A stretch of 64,000 nucleotides of DNA from Candidatus Melainabacteria bacterium (GTDB lineage Bacteria > Cyanobacteriota > Vampirovibrionia > Obscuribacterales > Obscuribacteraceae). The stretch covers positions 62,001 through 126,000 of the forward strand of contig PLXC01000021.1 of NCBI GenBank assembly GCA_003151275.1. Reading direction: 5' to 3'. The notes below the pieces were generated by a model, which did no database searches, was not told the DNA's origin, and was given only the letters and a program-made list of their open reading frames with translations. Both the position numbers and the translations under genes were made by a program. Below are positions 25,701-33,143 of this stretch, piece by piece. Every line of letters begins with the position of its first letter. Positions within the stretch are counted from its first letter, which is position 1.

Positions 25701-26095
25701 CGTTTCTTAGGCACCGTCAGATCTTGCCACTCTTCACCGGCAGTGCCATTAGCACCATCTGTGGTGCTCAGAAGATTGGAGGCTTTTCCGCTTCCATTCC
25801 CATCTTCATTTTTGTTGCCGTTGCCATTTCCGCTCCCGTTTGATTTAGCAGGGCCCTTGGATTTGAATTTCGGAAGACTGAAGAACGAAGGTCGTGGTGT
25901 CTTCTCGGTCTTTTCCTTTTTCTTGGACTCGTCCCGACTGTTGCTTCTCAGTTGAAAGCGCGCGTTGATATCTAGCCACGGTGTTTTAACGTCGGCTTGG
26001 GCCACGCAATTTGGCGGCTGTTCATCAATTTTCCCGCTTCCTGAGCCATTCTGTGAATCAGGGCGTTGTTCAACGTCCATATCTGCTGTAGACAT
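22784..26095 (-). CDS. Integral membrane protein with VIT-like and vWA domains (copy B)
   Basis: A 1103-residue paralogue of the protein at 8223-11036. It has a longer charged, Gly/Asn/Lys-rich cytoplasmic N-terminus (~1-135), N-terminal membrane spans (~140-320), a VIT-like region (EARAEIGLPPGAVITGLKLW near 440), a vWA domain with intact MIDAS start VIVVDGSASM near residue 703, an Asn/Asp-rich linker and two C-terminal spans. A second, degenerate copy of the vWA start (VVVMIDGSKGI near 642) precedes the intact one. The linker ends with NTAGTVRVNNLANLEA, shared exactly with copy A, and the C-terminus again ends in SARDANLFS. GGAG lies eight bases before the ATG. Probably an envelope protein binding a protein partner through the metal-dependent vWA; role unknown. 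Confidence 0.85.
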   Translation of the reverse strand: MSTADMDVEQRPDSQNGSGSGKIDEQPPNCVAQADVKTPWLDINARFQLRSNSRDESKKKEKTEKTPRPSFFSLPKFKSKGPAKSNGSGNGNGNKNEDGNGSGKASNLLSTTDGANGTAGEEWQDLTVPKKRQIWHGWEGLAISIFGIAMPALVLMLSCMSMPKRLTLVILNHPLETIAELLLLISIPLANYIVWSAICNNNLRYSLRRGISLGSSFASCLIVAGICIAGIFTGSVRLESEIGSDFAGGFTGLALMAVIAGGVSAYLVNRIRLTRDFKNSRSQVLAFTAIGAVFSLVTVVGAEFRPWSIRLAEKKAASTSTAERKIGLRELRALDPERELLMECSDQKAAGISGLFIPLKSSSQHELYFALTGKPYSFNDISDSKDFSSMPDDYLSRHVVGEKIPGLAMRRSYLSGIIHSKTLSSTIEWTYVFKNDSPASSQEARAEIGLPPGAVITGLKLWKKGEAVDAKFVASGKAEGAAGFTEVGHDSPAIVSDLGHGRALLHCYPINQNEEVKLQLTMVMPLKADGDKTASLSLPKFIATNFELSGDHLLRLRSDKNITSTVKNLKTGSSPGGQRAISGILTAKQLENSSLILTAERSSNLAPVVVLDKLAIKMEQQDARAKELIRRKNAHNARPQEQVVVMIDGSKGIQSQFDNLRKVMAMKAAGPHHGHAVKKRIKTIQPKYVLQKVVLTSAPAPKELVIVVDGSASMQAHIKDLSEALKRLPKGIPAHLIVASQEHPEMLQPMLLKDALPKLQTMTFAGGQDNLQAVVKAAEIAGETKGGAVLWAHGPLPVLNEEIYIMPPYVAAPTFYELPLGSGETDTYDFFKNHTEIGPFVSVPRNTTEMVSDLGAFFSKWKLDQNGYAVSLTQTSVKPDNSVLATPEEESELLALHANDQIAALLNTRHITKAARIAVEYGLLSPVSCALIQENSNDNVDTADNTDNGNDASVSTDADKTDASENEILAEGDESKNQALSDSKAPTLQGATNGTIGPQGADATFVTGVNTAGTVRVNNLANLEALMNILANLFEVGGGLIGAIIILHSLAHKNFAMEMMGQELEISQGQRIAIGVALLLFGLAFPGLVNWFIASARDANLFS

Positions 26096-26441
26096 AGTTC
26101 AACTCCAATTTAGCGGTGCTGCACCTCTCCATCCGCGGGGAACTTGCGGATGGAATGGCTGGCGTCCGTCAAGCGCACAATGACGCACTCGACAAACTGC
26201 CGAAGCAGCAATTTTGTGTTAGTAAGATCGGTTCCATGCCTGCTAAGTGCCGGCACAATGACTTTACTAAAGCGCCACGAACAAATCGATAGGGTTTCCC
26301 CTAATTCGCATACAGGCTTCAACCCTTGGTCGTGTCACTTCGGTTCGGATCTAGGAGAAGGATGATGCCGAACTTACCGCAAAACGGCGGTCGAGTGTCC
26401 AGTCCTGAGTGCTGTCTAATGCTGTAGCAACGAATTTGGTA
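26096..26441. other. Divergent intergenic region without recognised genes
   Basis: About 345 bases between the start of VIT/vWA copy B (minus) and the SRPBCC gene (plus). The short open frames in it have no ribosome binding site or plausible composition. It should carry the promoter for copy B. Confidence 0.4.
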
Positions 26442-26469
26442 TATTATTCAACCGTATGGTTAAACTATA
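26442..26469 (+). promoter_or_regulatory. Imperfect palindrome in the promoter region of the SRPBCC gene
   Basis: Around a centre at 26455/26456 the two arms (TATTCAACC and GGTTAAAC plus flanks) are complementary at ten of fourteen positions, including ACC/GGT and TAT/ATA. It lies 18-45 bases upstream of the ATG at 26487 in an AT-rich stretch, a usual position for a repressor operator. Winged-helix (ArsR-type) repressors are common regulators of SRPBCC genes, but no regulator gene is adjacent. Confidence 0.35.
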
Positions 26470-26486
26470 GAAGTGTGGTGGAGCGA

Positions 26487-27029
26487 ATGATCAAGAAAAT
26501 TGCCATAACAGCCGCCGGGTTAGTCGTTATCTTAATAATTGCTCTGATGGGCTTCATCGCCACCAGACCAGACAACTTCATGGTGCAGCGATCTGTGACA
26601 ATCAAATCACCGCCAGCGAAAATATTTGATCTTATCGACGACTTTCATAAGTGGCGATCATGGTCGCCATATGAGAATTTAGACCCGACTATGAAGAGAA
26701 CCTACAGTGGTGCCCCTGTAGGCAAGGGCGCTGTATATGCGTGGGACGGCACGGACGCAGCCGGTGCTGGCACCATGGAGATCACCGAATCTACGCCACC
26801 ATCGAAAGTGGCGATCAAATTGGACTTCAGCAAACCATTTGAAGGTCATAATTTTGCAGATTTCACTCTTCAACCTCAAGGCGAATCAACCACCGTTACA
26901 TGGGCCATGCATGGTCCAAGCCCCGTGATGATGAAGGTCATGGGTCTCTTCGTTAATATGGATTCGATGCTCGGAAAGGATTTCGAAGTCGGTCTCAATA
27001 ATCTTAAAACTGTTACTGAAAAGAAGTAG
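26487..27029 (+). CDS. Membrane-anchored SRPBCC (START-like) domain protein
   Basis: A 180-residue protein with one N-terminal membrane span (KKIAITAAGLVVILIIALMG) followed by an SRPBCC fold: VQRSVTIKSPPAKIFDLIDD, FHKWRSWSPYENLDP, and a C-terminal helix (DSMLGKDFEVGLNNLKTVTE). The domain forms a hydrophobic cavity that binds lipids or small hydrophobic molecules; the ligand is unknown. I chose the ATG at 26487 with GGAG just upstream; the frame is open for another 26 codons upstream but that part overlaps the promoter palindrome. It is convergent with the ion-channel gene, 14 bases apart. Confidence 0.82.
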   Translation: MIKKIAITAAGLVVILIIALMGFIATRPDNFMVQRSVTIKSPPAKIFDLIDDFHKWRSWSPYENLDPTMKRTYSGAPVGKGAVYAWDGTDAAGAGTMEITESTPPSKVAIKLDFSKPFEGHNFADFTLQPQGESTTVTWAMHGPSPVMMKVMGLFVNMDSMLGKDFEVGLNNLKTVTEKK

Positions 27030-27043
27030 GAGTTGAACAATCA

Positions 27044-27775
27044 CTAGCTTTGATTATCCTTGTCCGTTTGAATTTCTGAACCTAGATTGCGCAGTGCAAC
27101 GGCAGCAATTTGAAGACCAACCAAGCGAGCTACCAAAATTGCTAAATATAACTGACCGACAACTGCTTCGAGCCATGCTAACGTGCGAGTAAATCTTGTC
27201 ACAGGGGTTATATCGCCAAATCCCAATGTGGTGAGCGTACACATGCTGAAATAGATGAGCTTGGAAAGCCTTTCTCGTTCATTGTTTGATTCATTGACCA
27301 TATGTTCGAAGCTGATGCTGCCAGGACAAACATCAAGACATGTCAGATAGACAAGCGCAAAAACCACACCGATCAACAAATAAACACAAATAGCACCGCA
27401 TATAGTGTTATGGTCTGCTTCCGTAAACAGTATATGTGTGAGCATTAACCAGGCCGTGGTGGCAAGAAAGAGAATTATACTGCCGTTGGCAATGCATTGA
27501 AACACACCTGTGTGGAATGGTTCAAAAGGAATTGATTTCGAGCACGTCCACAACAATGAACCCACTGCAGCAATGCCGATTACTTTCATTGAAGCTATTT
27601 TGTTGGGGCTAATGACCAGTGCTGCGCTTATTGTCAAATACAAAACTCCAAGGCTAACTCCAATGTGACCGCCCTCGGTTGAATCCGCAAATGGGGTAAG
27701 CAAAACAAGCAGCAGCAAGCTGACAAGCAAGCTTGAATAGTTATTCGGAACGATACGTTTTAGGATTTGTCTCAA
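27044..27775 (-). CDS. Two-TM-pore ion channel-like membrane protein (potassium channel type)
   Basis: A 243-residue protein with about six membrane spans. The last pair frames a pore loop with the selectivity-filter sequence TLTTLGFGDITP near residue 182, a variant of the potassium-channel TVGYGD motif (GFGD occurs in known channels). There is no C-terminal RCK domain. No ATG is available near the start: a TTG at 27775, 17 bases after the stop of the debranching-enzyme gene, is the best candidate, so translation may be coupled to that gene. Likely a passive cation conductance in the cytoplasmic membrane. Confidence 0.8.
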   Translation of the reverse strand: MRQILKRIVPNNYSSLLVSLLLLVLLTPFADSTEGGHIGVSLGVLYLTISAALVISPNKIASMKVIGIAAVGSLLWTCSKSIPFEPFHTGVFQCIANGSIILFLATTAWLMLTHILFTEADHNTICGAICVYLLIGVVFALVYLTCLDVCPGSISFEHMVNESNNERERLSKLIYFSMCTLTTLGFGDITPVTRFTRTLAWLEAVVGQLYLAILVARLVGLQIAAVALRNLGSEIQTDKDNQS

Positions 27776-27792
27776 ACAGAAATCACTTGAAT

Positions 27793-30700
27793 TTAGGATT
27801 GCGTATGAAGTTCATTAGGCACATAGTTGATCTTAACGTTGCCGGGGTTTGACAGAACAGTCATTTTTGTTTGTCCAGTCGTGTTTGAGAATTGCAGGTC
27901 CAAACTGGATTTTCCAACGCGATAGCCTTTGATTGTAACATCGCCCAATACAGACGGCAAAGAAGGCTTGAAGACTAACAATTCATTTTTTGCACCGTTT
28001 GGATGTATTGCCAGGGCGCTCGATAATAGTTGTGGAATGGTTCCGGCTGCCCAAGCTTGCGGCGAACTTTGTTCTGGATATATGATCGGCTCGGGATTTT
28101 TCTCGCTTGAAAAACCGCTATATAACTCTGGCAAACGAGCACCAGGAAATTTCTGGGCGACCGTCATGAAGTCAGTCAACATTCGTTCTGAGTAGCCGGA
28201 ATAGGGCACCAGATCATGCAAACCTTCGGCGATCATACCGTTGTCGTGAGGCCAAACCGTACCATTGTGGTAGCTTCCAGGGTTGTAGTTTGGCATATCC
28301 TCCGAAAGGGTTCTGACACCATATCCTGAATACATATCGGATTTCATCAATCTATTGGCTACAGAGAAGGCATGTTCGGGAGTGAGAAGTCCAGTTGAAA
28401 GAAGATGTCCGGGATTTGAAGCAATCGCCGATGCTTGATTCATATTGCCATCTAAGGCCATCGCGGCAAAATCTTGTTCTGGCATCCAGAAGTCTTTGTT
28501 GAAGCGCTCCTTCAGACTTTCGGCTTTTGCCTGCAGTTCTGCTGCCTTCTCTGGCTGGCCCTGAAGTTCATACAACTTGGCCGCCTGCCTCCATGCTGAA
28601 TAAAGATAACCTTGTGGCTCTGCCAGCGCGATTGGTGCCTTTACGTTTGTTCCTTGCGCGTCCGAGACGGAATTGCCTGAGTCTTTCCAACCTTGATTAG
28701 AAAGCGCTTCCGCTCCATTGCCACCATAACTTAAATAGCCATTGCGTTTGGTTTCGGTGTCGAGATATTCAAGCACACGGTCTACGTTCGGCTGCAATTT
28801 ACGAGCCAGTTCTACGTCGCCTGTCTGTTGAACATATCTGCCCAGAAGTACAAGCCAAAGTGGCGTGGCATCGACGGTGCCGTAATATGGTGTGAAAGGT
28901 ATTTCCTTGTTTCTTCCCATTTCGCCGATGCGCAGTTCGTGCATCATCTTGCCCGGTTTTTCAGCAGTGCTGGCATTTTCCGTTTTGCCTTGATATGCCG
29001 CCATTTGTTCGAGCACGCCTTTTGCCAGCTCTGGATGATAGGGCAGTGTTTGCAGACTGGTGATTAATTGATCTCTTCCGAATGCAGCGACATACCACGG
29101 AATACCTGCGGCAATGCCATCACCTTTTGGTGTAGTGATGCGCAGCATGTATAAGTCTTTGAAAGCTCGTTCCATGATTTGATTGAACTGCGGATTATCG
29201 CTGGATACCAAAGTGCCACTGTTGCGCCATCGTTCGTAAGCTTGATCGGCTTGTGCCAGTTCTTGTGCGAAAGGTCGATTTACTTCAGGCGCATTCGCGC
29301 GTTCTCCGATGCCCGGTTTGATCGAAAGCTCGACGCTGCTTTGCGCTTGTGGTGGCAAGGTTACAGTGAAATGCACACCGTCCTTGGTGACTTGCGTGGG
29401 ATTATCTTTACCGTTTAGGCCAATCCCAGTGTGCACGGTTTCGCCATCCAAACCTTTGTGGGAAAGCAGCACGCTTCCAGACTCAGGTGAGACAATCGGT
29501 TGATTGGTGACTCCACGTTGGTCGCGCAACCATCCGCGAACTTCAAACATGTCAGCAAAGTCTGAGCCGTAACCGACGGTGAGGTGAACAGTTTGTGGCA
29601 GGTCAGTTGTATTTTTTAAATTCAGATTTTCTGTTACTTTCTCGTTGTTAATGACCACGTCGCGAGTCAAATTGACTGTGTCAGCCGGAAGGTTTGTGGC
29701 TTCGGCATTATTATATTGAAACTTTGCTGCGTAAGCCTTGTCCACAGAAGCACTTTGAAATTTCGGTTCAACTCCGTTTATTCGAACATCGAGGTTGCTG
29801 AGGAAGCGTTGATCGCTGTTGTAGACTCCGAATCGCGCAATATTGTCACCACTGGTGATGCGCCCTTCTGTGTTGGTGATCATGAAAGTATTTCCGTTCT
29901 TAATCACGAGACTGTCGTTGTCCACACCACTAACGTGATCGAACAGTGGTTGAACATCCGGTGTTTTCAGGTCGGCACCAACTTTTGGCTTTCCCTGTTC
30001 CATGACTTGTTCATACTGACCATTGGCTTTCTGACGAAGCAAGCGCTCACCGGTGTCCTGTTGAATCGATGGATCAGGATTACCTTTGACATATAAAGTG
30101 GTGGCATCCGTTCCTTGTGCTTTGATGTTATTCAGCATGGTTTGCGCAAGTTGGCTCGCATAACTGCGTACGCCTGGCAATGGGGTGCCGCCGTCTGGAC
30201 TGAGTGTGTGTGCCAGGGATTGTTGAGCTTCTGGATCTGGACGCAATGTGCTTTGAAATTCAGCTGGAAGGTTGGCCAATCTTGATGGGGATAAATCAAC
30301 AGAAATAGGAGTAGAGCGATTTGTTGTGTACCGTCCTGTCAAGGCAAGGTCCACAACCCCATCGGCAAGATGTCCAGGTAAACGGTCGGCAAGAAGTAGT
30401 TGCACGCCTTTTGCTTCTGCGGTTTTGTTGTTGCCGGTTTGAATATCATTGATGTGTGCAGTTTCGTATAAGATTTGTTTGGCTAAACCAATGCTGGTAC
30501 GAGCATCGATTTTGTCAGATGAGAGCAACCGATTTACGGCTTCGAGAGTTTTAGCGAGATGTCTGCCATCAGTGCCAACTTCATCGATATGTTCTCTTGC
30601 GGCGACGTCTGACAAAAGCTTTTCAAATTGTTGCTTTTGTGTCGTCGCATCAGCGGCGTTGAACACCGAATCGATTCGTCGGTTAGCTGTCTCTGATACT

Positions 30701-31689
30701 TTGGCACTGCTTTGAATGACAACTTCTAAATTAGACTTTCTTTCGGTTCCGTCTTGAATCCGTGATTGAACATCCATAAATCGTTTTGAGCCAACTTCTG
30801 ATCCATCAGCATTTGGGGTTGCTTTGGAACCATCATTTTTTGATTGCCCACCATCCTGAATTATAGTTGGGCGGTTTCCAGCCAATTTGCCCTGCACAAA
30901 ACCGCCTGCTATGTGAGCAACATCGATTGCACCACCGGTAACGGCGAAAGCTGCTGCCGATTGAGCGAGTTGTTCTGTTGAGGCAAATCCATTTCCAGTC
31001 AATAAAGAATGTGATTCAGCGTTTGCGCCACCAGCCAAAGTGCCAGCGAGAGCGTTTGCGCCGATTCTGGTCAGATGTCCGCTAACGGAATTCTGGAAAG
31101 CCGTCTCGGCCAGTGGCACACCTGATGCTGTAAGACCTCTCATTATGCCAAGTGTTGCGGCTCTTTGGGCCCCAAAAGTGACACCACCGACAACTGCGTT
31201 GATGCCACGTTGTTCAAAGAAGTTACCGTTACCGTCGGTCGGAGTAAAGACAAATCCGTAAGTTGCACCAGTAAGTGTTGGTTTCAGGAGAGGTGCAATT
31301 GTTGAGGCCATGCCGCCACGTGCTTCCAAAGCTGTAAGGCGCTCACCGGTTAAAACTTTGCCAACTCCAAATTCAGTAGCTAGAAAAGGAACTGCCATAC
31401 CGACTCCAGAGCCGATGGTTTGAGCGAACCAATCAGACGAGCCAAATTTCGCATTTTCAGGTTGGGCAAAAACGTGCATCTCTGGCAAAACATTTCCCAG
31501 ACCAGCCGCTTTGGTACCGACGTTAATGAGTTGTCCAAGTCCATTGTAAGAGTCTTGAATGCCGGACCGTAAGGCTGATTCTCCCAAAACTGCGGCAAAG
31601 TGAAGGGGGCTTGAATCATGAGCACTTTGTGGCGGCGGCACTGTGTCGCGGCGCTGGGATTCAATTTCAGTTGACGGGGTGACTGCCAC
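27793..31689 (-). CDS. Glycogen debranching (amylo-alpha-1,6-glucosidase-like) enzyme fused to the shared N-terminal module
   Basis: A 1298-residue protein. Residues ~35-270 are the Gly/Ala-rich module shared with the protein at 11441-14206 (GIQDSYNGLGQLIN, AKFGSSDWFAQTIGSGVG, ESHSLLTGNGFASTEQLAQS). A helical linker (~300-480) follows, then a bacterial-type debranching N-terminal beta-domain (~590-790; TVNLTRDVVINNEKVTENLN) and an (alpha/alpha)6 glucosidase domain (~830-1290; GIPWYVAAFGRDQLITSLQT, YYGTVDATPLWLVLLGRY, SYHNGTVWPHDNGMIAEGL). Members hydrolyse alpha-1,6 branches or remaining maltosyl glucose in glycogen. There is no signal peptide. It starts at a GTG at 31689 with AGGA eight bases upstream. 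The ion channel gene follows directly. It is about 11 kb from the glycogen/trehalose island. Confidence 0.88.
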   Translation of the reverse strand: MAVTPSTEIESQRRDTVPPPQSAHDSSPLHFAAVLGESALRSGIQDSYNGLGQLINVGTKAAGLGNVLPEMHVFAQPENAKFGSSDWFAQTIGSGVGMAVPFLATEFGVGKVLTGERLTALEARGGMASTIAPLLKPTLTGATYGFVFTPTDGNGNFFEQRGINAVVGGVTFGAQRAATLGIMRGLTASGVPLAETAFQNSVSGHLTRIGANALAGTLAGGANAESHSLLTGNGFASTEQLAQSAAAFAVTGGAIDVAHIAGGFVQGKLAGNRPTIIQDGGQSKNDGSKATPNADGSEVGSKRFMDVQSRIQDGTERKSNLEVVIQSSAKVSETANRRIDSVFNAADATTQKQQFEKLLSDVAAREHIDEVGTDGRHLAKTLEAVNRLLSSDKIDARTSIGLAKQILYETAHINDIQTGNNKTAEAKGVQLLLADRLPGHLADGVVDLALTGRYTTNRSTPISVDLSPSRLANLPAEFQSTLRPDPEAQQSLAHTLSPDGGTPLPGVRSYASQLAQTMLNNIKAQGTDATTLYVKGNPDPSIQQDTGERLLRQKANGQYEQVMEQGKPKVGADLKTPDVQPLFDHVSGVDNDSLVIKNGNTFMITNTEGRITSGDNIARFGVYNSDQRFLSNLDVRINGVEPKFQSASVDKAYAAKFQYNNAEATNLPADTVNLTRDVVINNEKVTENLNLKNTTDLPQTVHLTVGYGSDFADMFEVRGWLRDQRGVTNQPIVSPESGSVLLSHKGLDGETVHTGIGLNGKDNPTQVTKDGVHFTVTLPPQAQSSVELSIKPGIGERANAPEVNRPFAQELAQADQAYERWRNSGTLVSSDNPQFNQIMERAFKDLYMLRITTPKGDGIAAGIPWYVAAFGRDQLITSLQTLPYHPELAKGVLEQMAAYQGKTENASTAEKPGKMMHELRIGEMGRNKEIPFTPYYGTVDATPLWLVLLGRYVQQTGDVELARKLQPNVDRVLEYLDTETKRNGYLSYGGNGAEALSNQGWKDSGNSVSDAQGTNVKAPIALAEPQGYLYSAWRQAAKLYELQGQPEKAAELQAKAESLKERFNKDFWMPEQDFAAMALDGNMNQASAIASNPGHLLSTGLLTPEHAFSVANRLMKSDMYSGYGVRTLSEDMPNYNPGSYHNGTVWPHDNGMIAEGLHDLVPYSGYSERMLTDFMTVAQKFPGARLPELYSGFSSEKNPEPIIYPEQSSPQAWAAGTIPQLLSSALAIHPNGAKNELLVFKPSLPSVLGDVTIKGYRVGKSSLDLQFSNTTGQTKMTVLSNPGNVKINYVPNELHTQS

Positions 31690-32171
31690 TGTTTATTCCT
31701 GTAAGGACGGCATACGGCGGTTCTGCACTGTGAGGTGCGAGGGGTTTAAGCTGAAGGCGAAGATTCAGTCTGTCCACAAAGTTTACGATCTCACTAGTGA
31801 TTTCACCATGGGGGTTATACGAACCAACCTTAATTCCTATGGGCGGCATAATATATAGTCCGAGCCGCCACCGTAGTGAGCCTGCTCCGCAGTCGGCTGG
31901 GCCATAATATATGGTCGAACGCTAGTGGCAGAAAGACTCGCAATCAGCTGCCCGCGGCTAACGGTAAGCCGGCTCCCCTGTGAGTCCACGTCACTCGACC
32001 TCCACTAGCGGCAATCGGACCATTGCCCTTTCGTATCCACTGAGCCAGGTTAATCCTATGACCATCGAACCGCCTGAGATTGCCGCACAAAGCTCTGCTC
32101 CCGAAACTGCTGAGCTGACAGCTTCAGTCAAGATTACAGGCCACCCGGAAAAAGACTTGAGCGTCAGGTCC
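31690..32171. other. Intergenic region before the debranching-enzyme gene
   Basis: About 480 bases. It holds two copies of an AT-rich box (listed separately) upstream of the debranching gene. A 44-codon plus-strand frame from the ATG at 32058 (MTIEPPEIAAQSSAPETAEL and on) runs to 32192, into the end of the permease gene; it has only a weak AGG upstream and I do not call it. No terminator is obvious for the permease operon ending at 32172. Confidence 0.45.
31847..31916 (-). promoter_or_regulatory. Twin AT-rich boxes upstream of the debranching-enzyme gene
   Basis: CATAATATATAGTC (31847-31860) and CATAATATATGGTC (31903-31916) differ at one position and are 56 bases apart. On the minus strand each reads GACYATATATTATG and contains a -10-like TATATT/TATTAT. 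They could be tandem promoters or regulator sites 160-230 bases before the GTG start. Confidence 0.4.
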
Positions 32172-33143
32172 TCACGTGTTTCGGTTCGCTAACCGGTGTC
32201 TGACTCCATCCAACGTCACCGCGAGAATGATGATAATGCCGGTGACTATTTCTTGAACCCAGTTGGGAAGTCCGATTTGTGTGCAGCCCGATCTGATTAC
32301 TGTCATGATCAAGGCACCAACCAAAGTGCCGACGACCGATCCCTCGCCGCCGCTTAAGCTGCCACCACCAATGACGACTGCAGCGATCACATCCAATTCC
32401 AGTCCAGCTGCAACCGTCGGGTCACCCACAGTCAGCCGCGAGAATTGCATGATGCCTGCGATAGATGCAGCCAGTGCGCTGATCACGTAGACAAGAACCT
32501 TGACCCTTTCGACTGGAATTCCGCATAATCTAGCTGTTTGTTCATTCGAACCGACAGCAATTACGTGTAAACCAAATCGAGTGTAGCGCAAGAGGATGAA
32601 GACTACGATCGCAAGAACGATCATGATCCAAACTCCAGGCGGGAAAATCATCCACTGCCGCTCGGGCGGTAAAACAGCAAGCAGTTCGGTCAACCACGTC
32701 AAAGGCGCGTCTACTTTTTGCTCATTGGCAAAACCTTTGGCCACTCCTCTAAATAAGAGCAGTGTTCCTAGTGTAATGATAAATGGCACCACTTTTAACT
32801 TGGTAATTAGGATTCCATTGAAGGCACCACATGCCATACCGGCGAGAACGCCACCTAAACACGCCAGAACTGGGTTGATACCAGATTGAAGCAGAAGTGC
32901 TATAGACACAGTTACTAGCGCCACTATCGAACCAATCGACAAATCGATGCCACCGGATATGATGACCAGGGTCATACCGAGCGCGGCTATCCCGACAATC
33001 GTAGTCTGTCGAACAATCGCTTCTACGTTACGGAAAGAGGAAAAACTGGGTGGACCGATGGCAATGAATAATATATAGACGAGAATCAGGCCCAGGGCCG
33101 GGCCCAATTTAGTGAGCAGCAGCATGGATTCGCGGAACTTCAC
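32172..33143 (-). CDS. Ribose-type (CUT2) sugar ABC transporter permease
   Basis: A 323-residue polytopic permease of the RbsC/BPD_transp_2 family, forming the membrane channel for sugar uptake. Typical segments are ALGMTLVIISGGIDLSIGSI, FNGILITKLKVVPFIITLGT, GLHVIAVGSNEQTARLCGIP and VVIGGGSLSGGEGSVVGTL. The ATG overlaps the end of the ATPase gene by four bases (translational coupling). Third gene of a binding protein-ATPase-permease operon. The family covers ribose, xylose, galactose, autoinducer-2 and similar; the substrate is not determinable from the permease. Confidence 0.93.
   Translation of the reverse strand: MKFRESMLLLTKLGPALGLILVYILFIAIGPPSFSSFRNVEAIVRQTTIVGIAALGMTLVIISGGIDLSIGSIVALVTVSIALLLQSGINPVLACLGGVLAGMACGAFNGILITKLKVVPFIITLGTLLLFRGVAKGFANEQKVDAPLTWLTELLAVLPPERQWMIFPPGVWIMIVLAIVVFILLRYTRFGLHVIAVGSNEQTARLCGIPVERVKVLVYVISALAASIAGIMQFSRLTVGDPTVAAGLELDVIAAVVIGGGSLSGGEGSVVGTLVGALIMTVIRSGCTQIGLPNWVQEIVTGIIIILAVTLDGVRHRLANRNT

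Noticed and set aside
32058..32192. 44-codon frame converging into the sugar permease gene
   Set aside because: Overlaps the end of a solid permease gene, weak start signal, low-complexity composition.
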